A DNA stretch of 64,000 nt from Chrysomallon squamiferum (lineage: Eukaryota > Mollusca > Gastropoda > Neomphalida > Peltospiridae): NCBI GenBank assembly GCA_012295275.1, contig CM022667.1, positions 11,752,538 to 11,816,537 on the forward strand, given 5' to 3'. The notes beneath the pieces were generated by a model. The model saw only the letters and a program-made list of their open reading frames with translations. It did no database searches and was not told where the DNA came from. This document shows, piece by piece, positions 22,460 through 35,115 of the stretch; positions within the stretch are counted from its first letter, which is position 1, and each line of letters opens with the position of its first letter. The position numbers and the translations under genes were made by a program.

Positions 22460-25123
22460 AAATTGATTTAATGCATTGACTACCATTGAAATAAGTTACT
22501 GAAACTAAAATTTTGTTTTTACTAAATCATTTTGTATCCTTCACCTAAATTGTTTTAATCATAATACTTTTATTCTTTTGAAAGCATTTAATTGCTAAAT
22601 ATTTGTATAAAACAAATTTAACTGATATCCTTTAACAGATGTTATAACAATAATTGGGCATAATAATAAATAAAACTCTTTTGGATGATTACTGAAATAG
22701 AATCTAAATTAATTGATGTAACTAAAAAATAATTTAGTTTAATAATAAGAATGAGAACAATCTATAAAGCAGTTTAGAAATAACAGACTGAAATGTTTTA
22801 AATTATATAAATGTGAGACCTTTGACTTACAGTTTTAAATAATATAAAATTATTTCCATATATACATGCTTACATTGCTTGGTTATGCTTTAAGATATGT
22901 AACCCTGTGAAAGATGAAAATTATTTTACATTTTATTATTTTGTTTTATCTTCCTGTTTACATTTTCCTTAATTCTTGATTTTTTATTGACATTTTTACA
23001 TATATTATTGTCATTGTATGTTATTATAATTATTATTATTATTATTTCATATATTATTTGAAACACTGTGTGAAATCTCAAAATTATAAATATCCCGGTA
23101 AGAGCTCGAGATTAAAATGTTTTTAAAACAACTAAAATAAACAAGAACATTTTTACAATTTGAAGCACACACACATAAACACTCAAACAAACAAAAAATA
23201 TGATGTAAAAGCACAAAAGTATAATTTGATATTTATTGTAAGCCATTTTTTTTTTTTTTGGTTTTGTTGATGTTTTTTTTCTACCTTTTCATTTTACACA
23301 AACTGGTATATAAATTTATTTTATTCTATTTTTTTTCATACTCAAAAATAAAAACTAATATTTAAATATATATATATATATTGAACAAGCTGATTTCAAA
23401 ATTAATTTTATCAACAAGATAATATTAATGTTATCTTTATTTCTGCAACAACAGCTGTTTATTTAACTTTGAATATATTTTCCTGGTTATTTTTTTCACT
23501 TCTGCTGTGTTTAGTTTTAGACCTTTGTTAAATGGTAGTTGTTATTGGAGCTTTTTGTTTTGTCACTGTGACAGCTTGCTTTGTCTATTTATTCATTGCA
23601 ATAAAACAATATCCTCTCTTTTATTTATTGGGTTGTTTTGTTTTGTTTTGTTTTATTATATTTTGTTTTGTTTTGTTTTGTTTTATTATATTTTGTTTTG
23701 TTTGTTTAAGGTTATTTTTAAAAAATTTATTTTTTTTATTTATTTTATATATACATATATTTTTTTATTATTATTATTATTTTTTTATTTAATTTTTTTA
23801 TCGTTTAAATATTTTTTATTTTATTTTTTATTTATTATTATATATTTTTTTTATTAATTGTTTTTTGTTTTATTTATTTATTTATTTATTTATTATTTAG
23901 TTATTAGTCAACAATATTTTGGAATATGTGATCAGATATCAACGGTATTAATAATAAATATATGGCTTAATTAGCTACTGTATGATAACATTATTTTTTA
24001 TTTATTTATTGACTTACTTATTAACTTTATTTACTTCTTTCTTTTGTTATTTCTTTATTTTATCATTTTAATTTAACTTGTTTATTTATATTATTAGTTT
24101 ATTTCCTTAACTGTTTATTAGTATACGCAGCCTGTCGACATTTATAATTTATTATTATTCTTAATGTGTTACGTTTACTGTGCAATAAAGAAAATTAAGT
24201 ATACCCCACTCTTTTCAGAGATCAGACTTTACTATTTTACTATAAATCAGTTATTATCATTATAATTATTGTTTTATACTTCATGGTGTAGTGTTCTGTA
24301 AAGTACCTGTGGGTTATATCATTGTTGTTTAATTTATTACTGGCAAGCAGCCTTTGGCAACAATAAAGTTTTACTAAAGTTCTAAGATGTTTATATTTTG
24401 GTTTATATAATGCTTTATTTCATAGTTGGAAGGCAGAGACAGGAAAATTATGCAGGTTACTTCAGGAAAAAATGATGTATTTGTAAATAAGTTAAATTTT
24501 AATTTGCATGTGAATACATATTTATAAACAGTTGGCAGAATATACTCAGGGTTTCCTAGACCCGTTTATAAGTGGCATTAACAGTGACTTAAATACGGTA
24601 CATTTAAAATTTCTTATCTGAAATGGAAAAAGATATCACCCAAAAATATCCCCACAAGATAATGATAATAATAATAATAATAAATTTATAAACCTAAGAC
24701 TGCATTCCTGTGCAGTAAAGTCGAAAGATATTTGAAAAAAAAAAAAAAAAAAAAAAAAGGCATCCAGACGCATTCCGTTTTTTTTTGTTTTTTTTTGCTG
24801 TCAATGTTTTCTTCTTTATGTTACCTTGAAATTCATAATATAATAATAATAATAACAGTAACGACCCCTCCTAGTACTGCCCTTGAATTTAAATAGTTGT
24901 TCTTGTCCTTTCGTTTTCTAACAGACTAAATTATAAATATGTCCCAGTTTTTTTCTGTTAAACGTTTAACAAAATTAGCTTCTGCAGTTTATTAATGAAA
25001 AGTGTCGAGACGATTTTGTTTGTAAAATGTGTCTTCTAATTTCCAGCGCCAGACGTCTGCAGAATGTCGAGTATGGTGATGCTTGAATGAGAATGTTGTA
25101 CGAACGTTCACCCATTTGTCTTT

Positions 25124-25125
<2 letters not shown>

Positions 25126-25217
<92 letters not shown>

Positions 25218-25224
25218 GGGGGGG
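25126..25224. repeat. (CT)n(GT)n(G)n compound microsatellite
   Basis: CT run to 25200, then GT to about 25217, then a short G run. Confidence 0.97.
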
Positions 25225-25759
25225 TGCGCGGTAGAAGTGTAAGAATACGTTTCAAAATATTTTGGCCTCTTTGTATAACAATTTCAGAATACAATCTCTG
25301 AAATATATATATATTAAAAAATGTCTTTCTTCCATTTAATATATTCAAGATATAGAAAATGCAGAAAAAACCCTGTTAATTAACCTGCAGTTTGAATTGA
25401 AATAATTATCCTGTCGAGTACATCTATTTATCTAATGCTAATGTTCCCCAACACAAAAAAAACAGTCGTGGGATGTTACATATTACTGTTATGGTCTTTC
25501 AGCCTAGTTAGTTTTGGACAAAGCCTAATATTCTGGACAAGGCCCCAACAGATATTAATATCAAAGTTAATGTTTACCCAAAATGGGTTAAAATGCTGAG
25601 AGGAGATAAATTAGCTAATAAGTGTTTATCTCTGATGTTGTTGTCGTCGTGGTTTTGTTTGTTTGTTTGTTGTTGTTCTAATTGTTTACCCTTTGACAGA
25701 GTTACTGGATTACAGATACGTTTTAAAAATAACTGTATTGTTGTTGACGCGATGATTTA

Positions 25760-26110
25760 TTTATTTATTTATAGTAGTAGTAGTAGTAGTAGGAACCACT
25801 ATCATCACATCGTCATCATCATTATCATCATCATCGTCATTATGATTGTTACTAGCAATAGTAATAACCGTAACAGTAGTGGGGTAGTGGTAGTAATAGT
25901 AACTGTAGTACTAGTAGTTGTGGTAGTAGTAGTAGTAATAATAGTAACAGTAGTACTAGTAGTTGTAGTAGTAGTAGTAGTAGTAATAGTAATAACAGTA
26001 ATATTAATAACCAGCTCCACCATCATCGTCATCATAATTAATATTAGTAGTAGTAGTAATAATAGTAACAGTAGTACTAGTAGCTGTGGTAGTGGTAGTA
26101 GTAGAAGTAA
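25760..26110. repeat. Cryptic (GTA)n tract
   Basis: About 350 bp of GTA/GTG/ACA/ATC triplets in changing orientation. It gives long but low-complexity open frames on both strands. Confidence 0.85.
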
Positions 26111-26367
26111 TAAGAACAACAGTAACAAAATTTAATACACTCTTGAAGAAAAGGTCACTACAGGAATGTAGGTTTAACCGTTAGGTGTAATAGATGACGT
26201 ATACACGTTTGCCGTGTTGAATACAAATGAGAATTGTCGTCATACTGTCCAGGTAATAAATTAAGTAACTGCTGTATGGCGCACTGCGCCCCAGGCTCTA
26301 CGTAAACTGTTTACGGAAAACAACGATATCGGGACACCAGAAATATTTAACATTATTATTTATATAT

Positions 26368-26401
<34 letters not shown>

Positions 26402-26913
26402 CTAAACGTTGTTGTTTTAGGGTTGAGACAAAAATAGCTACTGGGGTGGGGCGTTTTATTTCTAATTTTACTTTCTTTATTTTCTAAGGAATGCATGAAT
26501 GAAAATAATAATAATAATAATAAAAATAACAACAACAACAAACAGAACAAGCACAAAAATTAATAAATAAATTAATAATAAATAAAAAAATAATCAAATA
26601 ATAAATAATAAATAAAAAAATAAATAATAATACTGTTATTTAATCCTTTACTTTTTCAGTTACTATGTATCTATCTCAGCAACGTATCTCGCTTTGATAA
26701 AGATTCGATCCTTCAGCCATCTGCACCATACGATTTGGAAACACATATTATAAATTAAAACTGTGTATTACATATATTTCTCCGGGACTACTTCTCCTCT
26801 GAAAATAACTAAACAGATCTGTTGAATAATTTAATATAATTGATATACGTGTAGTCATTCAAAATAATGAACACATGAAGACTTTGACAAATGCTTATAG
26901 ATGACACACTTTT

Positions 26914-27105
26914 AAAAATAGCTGTGTCTGGAATGCGTTTAGTAAGTAATAACAATTTATTATGTTAACAAGTCGGTTCTTCACATTTACTTATATACAC
27001 ACACATACATAAACACACACTCAAATATAAAAGTGACAACGTAATGTATTTCTATACATATGCATACTAATGTACATAATATCATGCGTACACTTATACA
27101 CCATA

Positions 27106-27110
<5 letters not shown>
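26914..27110 (+). repeat. Inverted repeat, left arm
   Basis: From AAAAATAGCTGTGTCTGG to CACCATATAT, then an (ATGT)n tract. The reverse complement of 30897-31079 matches it along its length; bases 27021-27108 match 30900-30987 perfectly (88 bp). Confidence 0.93.
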
Positions 27111-27141
<31 letters not shown>

Positions 27142-27348
27142 TGTACGTACGTACACACATAGCCTATGTACAAACATAGACATAGATAAATTACGTGCAT
27201 TCACATGCAAACAACAAATCTTTTCATAACTATATATGAATATAAATAATGACATGCTTAAACAAACTTAGACACACATTCATGAATACTTACACACATA
27301 CATTTTTAAATACATACATACATACATACTTACAAAAATACATACATA

Positions 27349-27354
<6 letters not shown>

Positions 27355-27402
<48 letters not shown>
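27355..27402. repeat. (AT)n microsatellite
   Basis: Pure AT run of about 48 bp. Confidence 0.95.
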
Positions 27403-27406
<4 letters not shown>

Positions 27407-27523
27407 ACATACATATTCTTGGTCCTTTTCCGGCCCTGAATACAGATATACATTTATACAGTTATAATATTTTACAATGATATATTACATAACTAATACA
27501 CTTTCTCGTATAAATATGCTTAA

Positions 27524-28558
27524 TCATGATTCGCCAGCACGCCTTGAAATTTCAACCCATGCTTGGTCAGTCTCGTTTTCACATCTCGTCTGCTTCCTCG
27601 TCATTTTTTTAATTCCAAAAACATGCAGGGCAGCTCTTCTGAACGTCCTGCTGCTCAGAGTGAAAAAGGTTATGTCCAGCGCATAGCTGCTCATGGACAC
27701 AATGTCGGCCACTAGAAACGGCAAAGACGTTATGTAATAACTCGGCCATCGTCCCTGAAGACTCTCCGTTTTGTGGCCTTGCACGTAATGTCCGTACTTT
27801 GAGATGTGAATGAGGGCGTAAAGCAGTTCTCCGACCGCCAGGTGCAGAGAAACAAAATGGAAGGTCTTGTTGAAGTGCGTCTTAGCCTTTCTCATGGATC
27901 GGCCGTAGGCCAGGCTTTTCTGCCTCGTTATTTTCACGGCATTCCACACCAAAGCGTTCATGACGATAATTATAATCACCGGTAATATAAACAGAAGAAC
28001 TAAAACCGCGTACCCGTACACGAAGCTGTAAACCGGGTCCACTCCTTTTCTCAGAGTGCAGATTTGTCTCTCGTCGTCCAAAGCCCAGAAGTATCCTTCC
28101 AACGAACTCGCCATTAACGCCAGCAACGCTAACGAACATATTACTTTCCAAATCTTACCGTAGGTTATTTTATAATCCTTCAGCGGACGACAGATGGAGA
28201 GGTACTGCTCCACGGACATGCCGACAACGAGGAAAATGGCGAAGATCTGAACGGCGAAAAAGAAGATGTGCAGCATTTGACAAACGACGTCGACGTAGAT
28301 GGAGTGTTTCTCGATGCTGTGGGTTATGAGCACCAGGGTGTCGGCGACGCAGATGGCGATGAAGAAGCAGATAGGTGGCGCTCTGTTTTTCGTGTGGATC
28401 CACACGATCAAAGATATGATATTGCCGAGAAAACCCAAAGCGTAGATTATACGGTAGACGTACGTGTGTACAATGTACTCGAAGATCTGGTCTGGTGATT
28501 TGTGAAAATTCTCTGACGACCCGTTCGGGGTTAGGTTCATGAAAATGGTTCCTTCCAT
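27524..28558 (-). CDS. Atypical rhodopsin-like (class A) GPCR, single exon
   Basis: A 344-residue intronless seven-helix receptor. Two N-glycosylation sites (Asn8, Asn12) precede TM1 (about 31-54, GN at 45-46). TM2 has AD at 72-73; Cys93 at the top of TM3 can pair with Cys167 in loop 2. TM3 ends VEQYLSICRPL, TM5 contains Pro193, and TM7 (about 276-300) is followed by a helix-8-like SSRTFRRA and a short tail. The class A layout is clear, but key residues differ: DRY is EQY, the TM4 Trp is missing, TM6 lacks CWxP, and NPxxY reads DITFF. Such divergence is known in lineage-specific invertebrate receptors, including candidate chemoreceptors. Ligand and G-protein coupling cannot be predicted. The first in-frame Met is used as start. 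Confidence 0.88.
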   Translation of the reverse strand: MEGTIFMNLTPNGSSENFHKSPDQIFEYIVHTYVYRIIYALGFLGNIISLIVWIHTKNRAPPICFFIAICVADTLVLITHSIEKHSIYVDVVCQMLHIFFFAVQIFAIFLVVGMSVEQYLSICRPLKDYKITYGKIWKVICSLALLALMASSLEGYFWALDDERQICTLRKGVDPVYSFVYGYAVLVLLFILPVIIIIVMNALVWNAVKITRQKSLAYGRSMRKAKTHFNKTFHFVSLHLAVGELLYALIHISKYGHYVQGHKTESLQGRWPSYYITSLPFLVADIVSMSSYALDITFFTLSSRTFRRAALHVFGIKKMTRKQTRCENETDQAWVEISRRAGES

Positions 28559-28645
28559 TAGAAAATATCTTCTTCACTCAGTCTAAAATATAAATAAATA
28601 AATAAATAAATAAATATTAATAAATTATAATAAATAAATAAATAA

Positions 28646-28685
<40 letters not shown>

Positions 28686-28948
28686 TAAAATAAATAAAAT
28701 AATAATAATAAATAATAATAATAATAATTATAAATAAACAAATAAACAAACAAACAAATTAATTAATTAAAATAATTAGTTGCTAATACACTTACTAAAT
28801 TATACAGTTTGTTTAAACGTTTTCTGCTGTTGTTACAAACATAAAATACCGACAGTTACTGCAATTCGGCATTTAATTTTATACGTTTTTCTGGACAAAA
28901 CCGAAAACTATAGTTTATTTCTTTTCCTTTAATGCAACAACCTCATAC

Positions 28949-29075
28949 CTGAACGAATTTACTTCAGTAAGGTTACATATGTACTGTGGTAAGAGTAATG
29001 GTTCAGTTGTTTGATTTATAATTCTTCCATCTTGTTTTGGGTAAAGCACGCAATTCGGATCGTCCTCTGAGCTGT
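28949..29075 (-). CDS. Candidate coding exon upstream of the GPCR
   Basis: On the minus strand a 127-nt open segment lies between an acceptor (ATAACCTCTACAG) and a strong donor (TTCAG then GTATGAGG). It reads SSEDDPNCVLYPKQDG and continues with two N-glycosylation sites (NQT, NLT) and two Cys, which looks extracellular. It starts with two bases of a split codon and ends in phase 2. A following acceptor (TTTATATTTTAG) lies 24 bases before the GPCR Met, but splicing there leads to a stop overlapping that Met, so it would be a uORF-bearing leader unless the sequence has an indel. It could also belong to another gene. Confidence 0.35.
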
Positions 29076-29249
29076 CTGTAGAGGTTATGTCAATAAGAAA
29101 TGTGTTTTGGTTAAAACAGTGTATGAAATTAAATATTACTCTTCTTCTCAAACTGGGTCAATTTGTTTCTTTCATTCGAAAATTGGGACAATGAATTGGT
29201 TTGGCTTCATCTGCTAGTTTCTCGATCATAGCCTCAAAAGCAGCATTTA

Positions 29250-29720
29250 TTTTTTCGTATATGCACACATACTTATGTATTTAAAGCAAATATTCGTACA
29301 TATGGACATATACAAATACACATATATATGCATACACACATACACACATATACAGACACACAGATAACTATTTACATACATACATATATGCATACAAAAA
29401 TATATATGCATATATGTATATATGTATGTATATATGAATATATATTTAGTATACATATGTATGTGTGTATAAATATGTATGTACGAATGTGTATGTGTGT
29501 GTGTATATATATATATTTGTGTGTATGTGTGCATATATATGTGCATATATATCCATACATACACACATATCCACACTCAAACACATACACACATGTGGTT
29601 GAACATTAAAAACACACATACATACGTACAAAAACAAACAAACGTACACACATACATACACATAAACGCATATTTATACCTACCCACACATACATTTTCA
29701 ACATACTCTCATACTTTTCT
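29250..29720. repeat. (ACAT/ATGT)n degenerate tetranucleotide region
   Basis: Interrupted ACAT, ATGT and AT runs in both orientations. They create several spurious Tyr/His/Thr/Val/Cys-rich frames. Confidence 0.9.
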
Positions 29721-30287
29721 GCATGAAAACAAAGCGCTAACATGATTAATACAGGTCTGTTTCCGACGCATCACGCTTGTCGTACAAAAACAAACTTTGG
29801 ATCCGCTCCTGCTGCAGCTACTGTGTGTGTTAGACACAAACAAATTCAGGCCGTTAACACTGCGGAGACAAACCGTTAACCAAACCTCGCGAACGCATTA
29901 AGAGTAATATAAAACAATAATGTTTCTGAACTAAACGATTACAGTAACATTAAGTTCTGCACTTATTTTATTTTTTTTTTTTTTTTTTTTTAATTTGGAC
30001 CATTTGCAACAGAAGAGACTATAACAATACACCGAGCGTCATTGCTTTACGCACATTTTCAAGTAGATGATGATAAATGGCTTTTTTGAACCCTTAAAAT
30101 GAATTAATTTGCAAGAACTGACGTCAGTGCATCTTTTCACGATGGTAGTACAATGTGCAGTAAAATCAGTCTCTGCAGGTGAATTAATTGCTGTGAACTT
30201 CTAATTAAAAAGCGTGTATTTAACATATTTTGTTTTCGAATCGACATAATGGCCTTAATTTAAAAGACAGATCCATTGCCTTTCCAA

Positions 30288-30388
<101 letters not shown>

Positions 30389-30896
30389 AATATGAGTGTA
30401 TTTCTCTGTCTTTCTCATTCTTTCTCTCTTCTTCTTTTTCTTTCATTGATTCTCTCAGACATACTTTCCATATTCTTTCATTAATTCATTCTTTCTTTCT
30501 TTCACTCACTCACACACACACAACACACACACACATATTCACTCACTAATGTACACACACACACGTGAACAATATCTGTTCATATGAACAACGTGTAAAC
30601 AGGATGTTCAAAGAAAAGAGTTAGGACAATCGATCCAAAGAAACCTCACCATCTCTTGTTTTTGGACAGATTTATTATGGAAGAGAAAACAATCTCTGTG
30701 TGGCAGTTAGACCCTGTAACTGGCGATATTTACTTTTATTTGTTTTGGTTTTTATGCTTCTTTCTACCAGTACAAAACTTTATTTATACGTAATGATTAT
30801 CCTTTTGATTAGATATAAAACATATATATCTACATTTAGATCTATCTGTCTGTACACATATACATACATACATACATATATACATACATACATACA

Positions 30897-31079
30897 TACA
30901 TATATGGTGTATAAGTGTACGCATGATATTATGTACATTAGTATGCATATGTATAGAAATACATTACGTTGTCACTTTTATATTTGATGTGTGTATATAT
31001 ATATAAATGTGAAGAACCGATATATTAATATAATAAATTATTATTACTTATTAAACGCATTCCAGACACAGCTATTTTT
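30897..31079 (-). repeat. Inverted repeat, right arm
   Basis: Reverse complement of the left arm at 26914-27110. Its inner side is an (ACAT)n tract and its outer end is AGCTATTTTT followed by (ATGT)n. The perfect 88-bp core is 30900-30987. Confidence 0.93.
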
Positions 31080-31989
31080 ATGTATGTATGTATGTATGTG
31101 TGTATGTATTGTTTAAACAACAGTTGTCTAAATGTTTAAAAAAGGTCTCCTCTTCCTATCTCTTTTTCCTTTTTCTATCGCTTTTTCTCACATTCTTCCT
31201 CCGCTTATATAAATATATATATATATACTTTACTTTATAATGAAATCCCATCGTGTTTTTAATTATATATAAAATTTAATATCTTAACAGTAATAATAGT
31301 AGTATTAATTTTTATTTAAATAAATCATTTACTTTTATCCATTGGTTTTTTAAAATCTTTTTATTGCAAACACTAGACAATATATGATTTGTAAGTTCTA
31401 ATTAGAAGTTAATATAATACACAAAATGTATTTTACATCTAACAATTAATCAAAAATAACATTATAAATGCATGCAACTGATTTCACATCTTGTAACAAA
31501 AACATTTCATATAATAAATATACAAAATTTATTTCGTACCTTTCATACAACAAGATTCATATTGTAAACACATGCAATTTACTTCATATCGATCATTAAC
31601 AAGAATCATATTATAAATATACAAAATGTATTTCGTAGCTTAGATATAAAAAAATTCTATAAGCCTATCAACTTACTTTTTATATAAAACATTCAAATTA
31701 TAAACAAATACAATGTATATCGCAAACATATTACAAATATATAAAAGTATTTCGTACTGTACCTGTGAGAAATTTCCACGCTGACTGAGATGTTACCTAC
31801 TTGAAGCTGTGTCAGCTTTGCTTTGATGTCGGATCTCCGAATTTCCACACAAGATGAATGTACCTGACCGATTTCCCCCATAAACAACGTCCATTAGCGA
31901 GACGCGGTGTAGACAGGCCTTGCACAAAACTTTCCACGACTGAGTCGTTCACTCCAGTCTCACAGTTCAGTCCGTCTCACACTCCAGTC

Positions 31990-34860
31990 TGTCTCACACT
32001 TCTGTCTCACACTTCAATCTTACTACAGTCTGTCTCACTACGTTCCATCTCACTACATTCTATCGCACTACATTCTGTCTTACTAGACTTCGTCTTACTA
32101 CAGTCTGTCTTACTACAGTCTGTCTTACTACAGTCTGTCTTACTACAGTCTGTCTTACTACAGTCTGTCTTACTACAGTCAGTCTTACTACAGTCTTATT
32201 AAATTTGTCTTACTACAGTCTGTCTTACTACAGTCTGTCTTACTACAGTCTGTCTTACTACAGTCAGTCTTACTACAGTCTGTCTTACTACAGTCTGTCT
32301 TACTACAGTCAGTCTTACTACAGTCAGTCTTACTAGAGTCAGTCTTACTACAGTATGTCTTACTTCAATCTGTCTTACTTCAGTCTGTCTTAATACAGTC
32401 TGTCTTACTACAGTCTGTCTTACTACAGTCTGTCTTACTTCAATCTGTCTACTTCAATCTCTCTTACTACAGTCTGTCTTACTACAGTCAGTCTTACTAC
32501 AGTCTGTCTTACTTCAATCTGTCTTACTACAGTCTGTCTTACTACAGTCAGTCTTACTATAGTCAGTCTTACTACACTTCGTCTTACTACGGTCTGTCTT
32601 ACTACAGTCAGTCTTACTACAGTCAGTCTTACTACAGTCAGTCTTACTACAGTCTGTCTTACTACAGTCTGTCTTACTACAGTCTGTCTTACAGTAGTCT
32701 TTACAGTCAGTCTTACTACAGTCTGTCTTACTACGGTCTGTCTTACTACAGTCAGTCTTACTACAGTCAGTCTTACTACAGTCTGTCTTACTACAGTCTG
32801 TCTTACTACAGTCAGTCTTACTACAGTCTGTCTTACTACAGTCTGTCTTACTACAGTCAGTCTTACTACAGTCAGTCTTACTACAGTCTGTCTTACTACA
32901 GTCTGTCTTACTACAGTCAGTCTTACTACAGTCAGTCTTACTACAGTCTGTCTTACTACAGTCTGTCTTACTATAGTCAGTCTTACTACAGTCAGTCTTA
33001 CTTAGTCTTACTACACTTCGTCTTACTACAGTCAGTCTTACTACAGTCTGTCTTACTACAGTCAGTCTTACTACACTTCGTCTTACTACAGTCAGTCTTA
33101 CTACAGTCAGTCTTACTACAGTCAGTCTTACTACAGTCAGTGTTACTATAGTCTGTCTTACTACAGTCAGTCTTACTACTGTCAGTCTTACTACAGTCAG
33201 TCTTACTACAGTCTGTCTTACTACAGTCTGTCTTACTACAGTCTGTCTTACTTCAGTCTGTCTTACTACAGTCTGTCTTACTACAGTCAGTCTTACTACA
33301 GTCAGTCTTACTACAGTCTGTCTTACTACAGTCTGTCTTACTACAGTCTGTCTTACTACAGTCAGTCTTACTACAGTCAGTCTTACTACAGTCCGTCTTA
33401 CTACAGTCTGTCTTACTACAGTCTGTCTTACTACAGTCAGTCTTACTACAGTCAGTCTTACTACAGTCTGTCTTACTACAGTCAGTCTTACTACAGTCTG
33501 TCTTACTACAGTCCGTCTTACTTAAGTCAGTCTTACTACAGTCAGTCTTACTACAGTCCGTCTTACTACAGTCTGTTTTACTACAGTTGGTCTTACTACA
33601 GTCAGTCTTACTACAGTCTGTCTTACTACAGTTAGTCTTACTACAGTCTGTCTTACTACAGTCTGTCTTACTACAGTCAGTCTTACTACAGTCTGTCTTA
33701 CTACAGTCTGTCTTACTACAGTTAGTCTTACTAGAGTCTGTCTTAATACAGTCAGTTTTACTACAGTCAGTTTTACTACAGTCAGTTTTACTATAGTCTG
33801 TCTTACTACACTTCGTCTTAATACAGTCTGTCTTCAATCTGTCTTACTACAGTCTGTCTTACTACAGTCAGTCTTACTACAGTCAGTCTTACTACAGTCT
33901 GTCTTACTACAGTCTGTCTTACTACAGTCAGTCTTACTACAGTCTGTCTTACTACAGTCAGTCTTACTTACAGTCTGTCTTACTACAGTCTGTCTTACTA
34001 CAATCAGTCTTATTACAGTCTGTCTTACTACAGTCAGTCTTACTTACAGTCTGTCTTACTACAGTCTGTCTTACTACAATCTGTCTTACTACAGTCTTTC
34101 TTACTACAGTCTGTCTTACTACAGTCAGTCTTACTACAGTCTGTCTTACTACAGTCTGTTTTACTATAGTCTGTCTTACTACACTTCGTCTTAATACAGT
34201 CTGTCTTCAATCTGTCTTACTACAGTCTGTCTTACTACAGTCTGTCTTACTACAATCAGTCTTACTACAGTCTGTCTTACTACAGTCTGTCTTACTACAA
34301 TCAGTCTTACTACAGTCTGTCTTACTACAGTCAGTCTTACTACAGTCAGTCTTACTACAGTCAGTCTTACTACAGTCTGTCTTACTACAGTCTGTCTTAC
34401 TACAGTCAGTCTTACTACAGTCTGTCTTACTACAGTCTGTCTTACTACAGTCTGTCTTACTACAGTCTGTCTTACTACAGTCTGTCTTACTACTGTCTTA
34501 CTATAGTCAGTCTTACTACAGTCTGTCTTACTACAGTCAGTCTTACTACAGTCTGTCTTACTACAGTCTGTCTTACTACAGTCTGTCTTACTACAGTCAG
34601 TCTTACTACAGTCTGTCTTACTACGGTCTGTCTTACTACAGTCTGTCTTACTACAGTCAGTTTTACTACAGTCTGTCTTACTACAGTCTGTCTTACTACA
34701 GTCTGTCTTACTACAGTCTGTCTTACTACTGTCTTACTACAGTCAGTCTTACTACAGTCTGTCTTAATACAGTCAGTTTTACTACAGTCAGTTTTACTAG
34801 AGTCTGTCTTACTACAGTCAGTCTTACTACAGTCAGTCTTACTAGAGTATGTGTAACTAC
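31990..34860. repeat. 15-bp minisatellite array, about 190 units
   Basis: Tandem copies of GTCTTACTACAGTCT and GTCTTACTACAGTCA, which differ only at the last base. The first 100 bp (CAGTCTGTCTCACACTTC and similar) are degenerate. Because the period is a multiple of three, the array is open over long stretches: SKTDC repeats on the minus strand and LLQSV repeats on the plus strand. These carry no sign of being genes. Sporadic units have CTTCAATCTGT or truncated spacing that shifts the frame. Confidence 0.97.
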
Positions 34861-35115
34861 AGTAGTAGAGGCAGTGACTGGAATACATTAGTAGCAGCTG
34901 TGGTAATAGTTGTACTAATAGTGGTAGCTGTAGTAGTAGCTGTAGTGGCAGTAATAGTAATTTTATTAGTATATAGAAGTATTAACAAAAGCAACAACAG
35001 CAGAAGTAGTAAAGGCAGTAATAATTGTAGTAGTAACAGTATTTATACTAATAACTGTAGTAACGATTACAGTCGAGTTACAGTAATAGGGGTGACCATC
35101 GTCGTCATACTATGA
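34861..35115. repeat. Cryptic (GTA)n tract next to the minisatellite
   Basis: AGT/GTA/GCA triplets directly continue the last minisatellite units, followed by AT-rich unique sequence to 35.7 kb in which I see no exon. Confidence 0.8.

Larger units (their letters stand above)
16943..24506 (+). repeat. Tandem segmental duplication, unit B
   Basis: Second direct unit, about 7.56 kb, ending at the same AATTTTAATTTG string and followed by unrelated sequence (CATGTGAATAC). The junction at 16942/16943 shows no long homology. Unit B is longer than unit A mainly because of the 213-bp segment at 22247-22459. Confidence 0.95.
24507..27523. other. Intergenic repeats between PNP duplication and GPCR
   Basis: No supported exon. 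It holds poly(A)/poly(T) tracts (24736-24758, 26371-26398), a CT-then-GT compound microsatellite, a GTA-type trinucleotide tract that makes a spurious 180-codon frame, the left arm of an inverted repeat and an (AT)n run. Confidence 0.65.

Noticed and set aside
25593-26135. 180-codon plus-strand frame
   Set aside because: It is almost wholly made of GTA-type triplets and poly-Val/Ser/Asn. The complementary strand is equally open.
27882-28577. Other minus-strand and plus-strand frames inside the GPCR
   Set aside because: They are shadow frames of the receptor, without membrane segments or family motifs.
31693-31900. Minus-strand open segment with possible donors (CAA then GTAGGT; CACAG then GTACAG) as a GPCR 5' exon
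   Set aside because: Two frames and two donors are equally possible, and no link to the receptor can be shown. Too weak to annotate.
33253-33837. Long minus-strand frame of SKTDC pentapeptide repeats as a secreted Cys-rich or toxin-like protein
   Set aside because: It is the translation of the 15-bp minisatellite, whose period keeps all phases open. There is no signal peptide, no splice sites and no unique sequence.
31990-34860. CRISPR-like array
   Set aside because: The units are contiguous 15-mers without spacers, in a eukaryotic genome.
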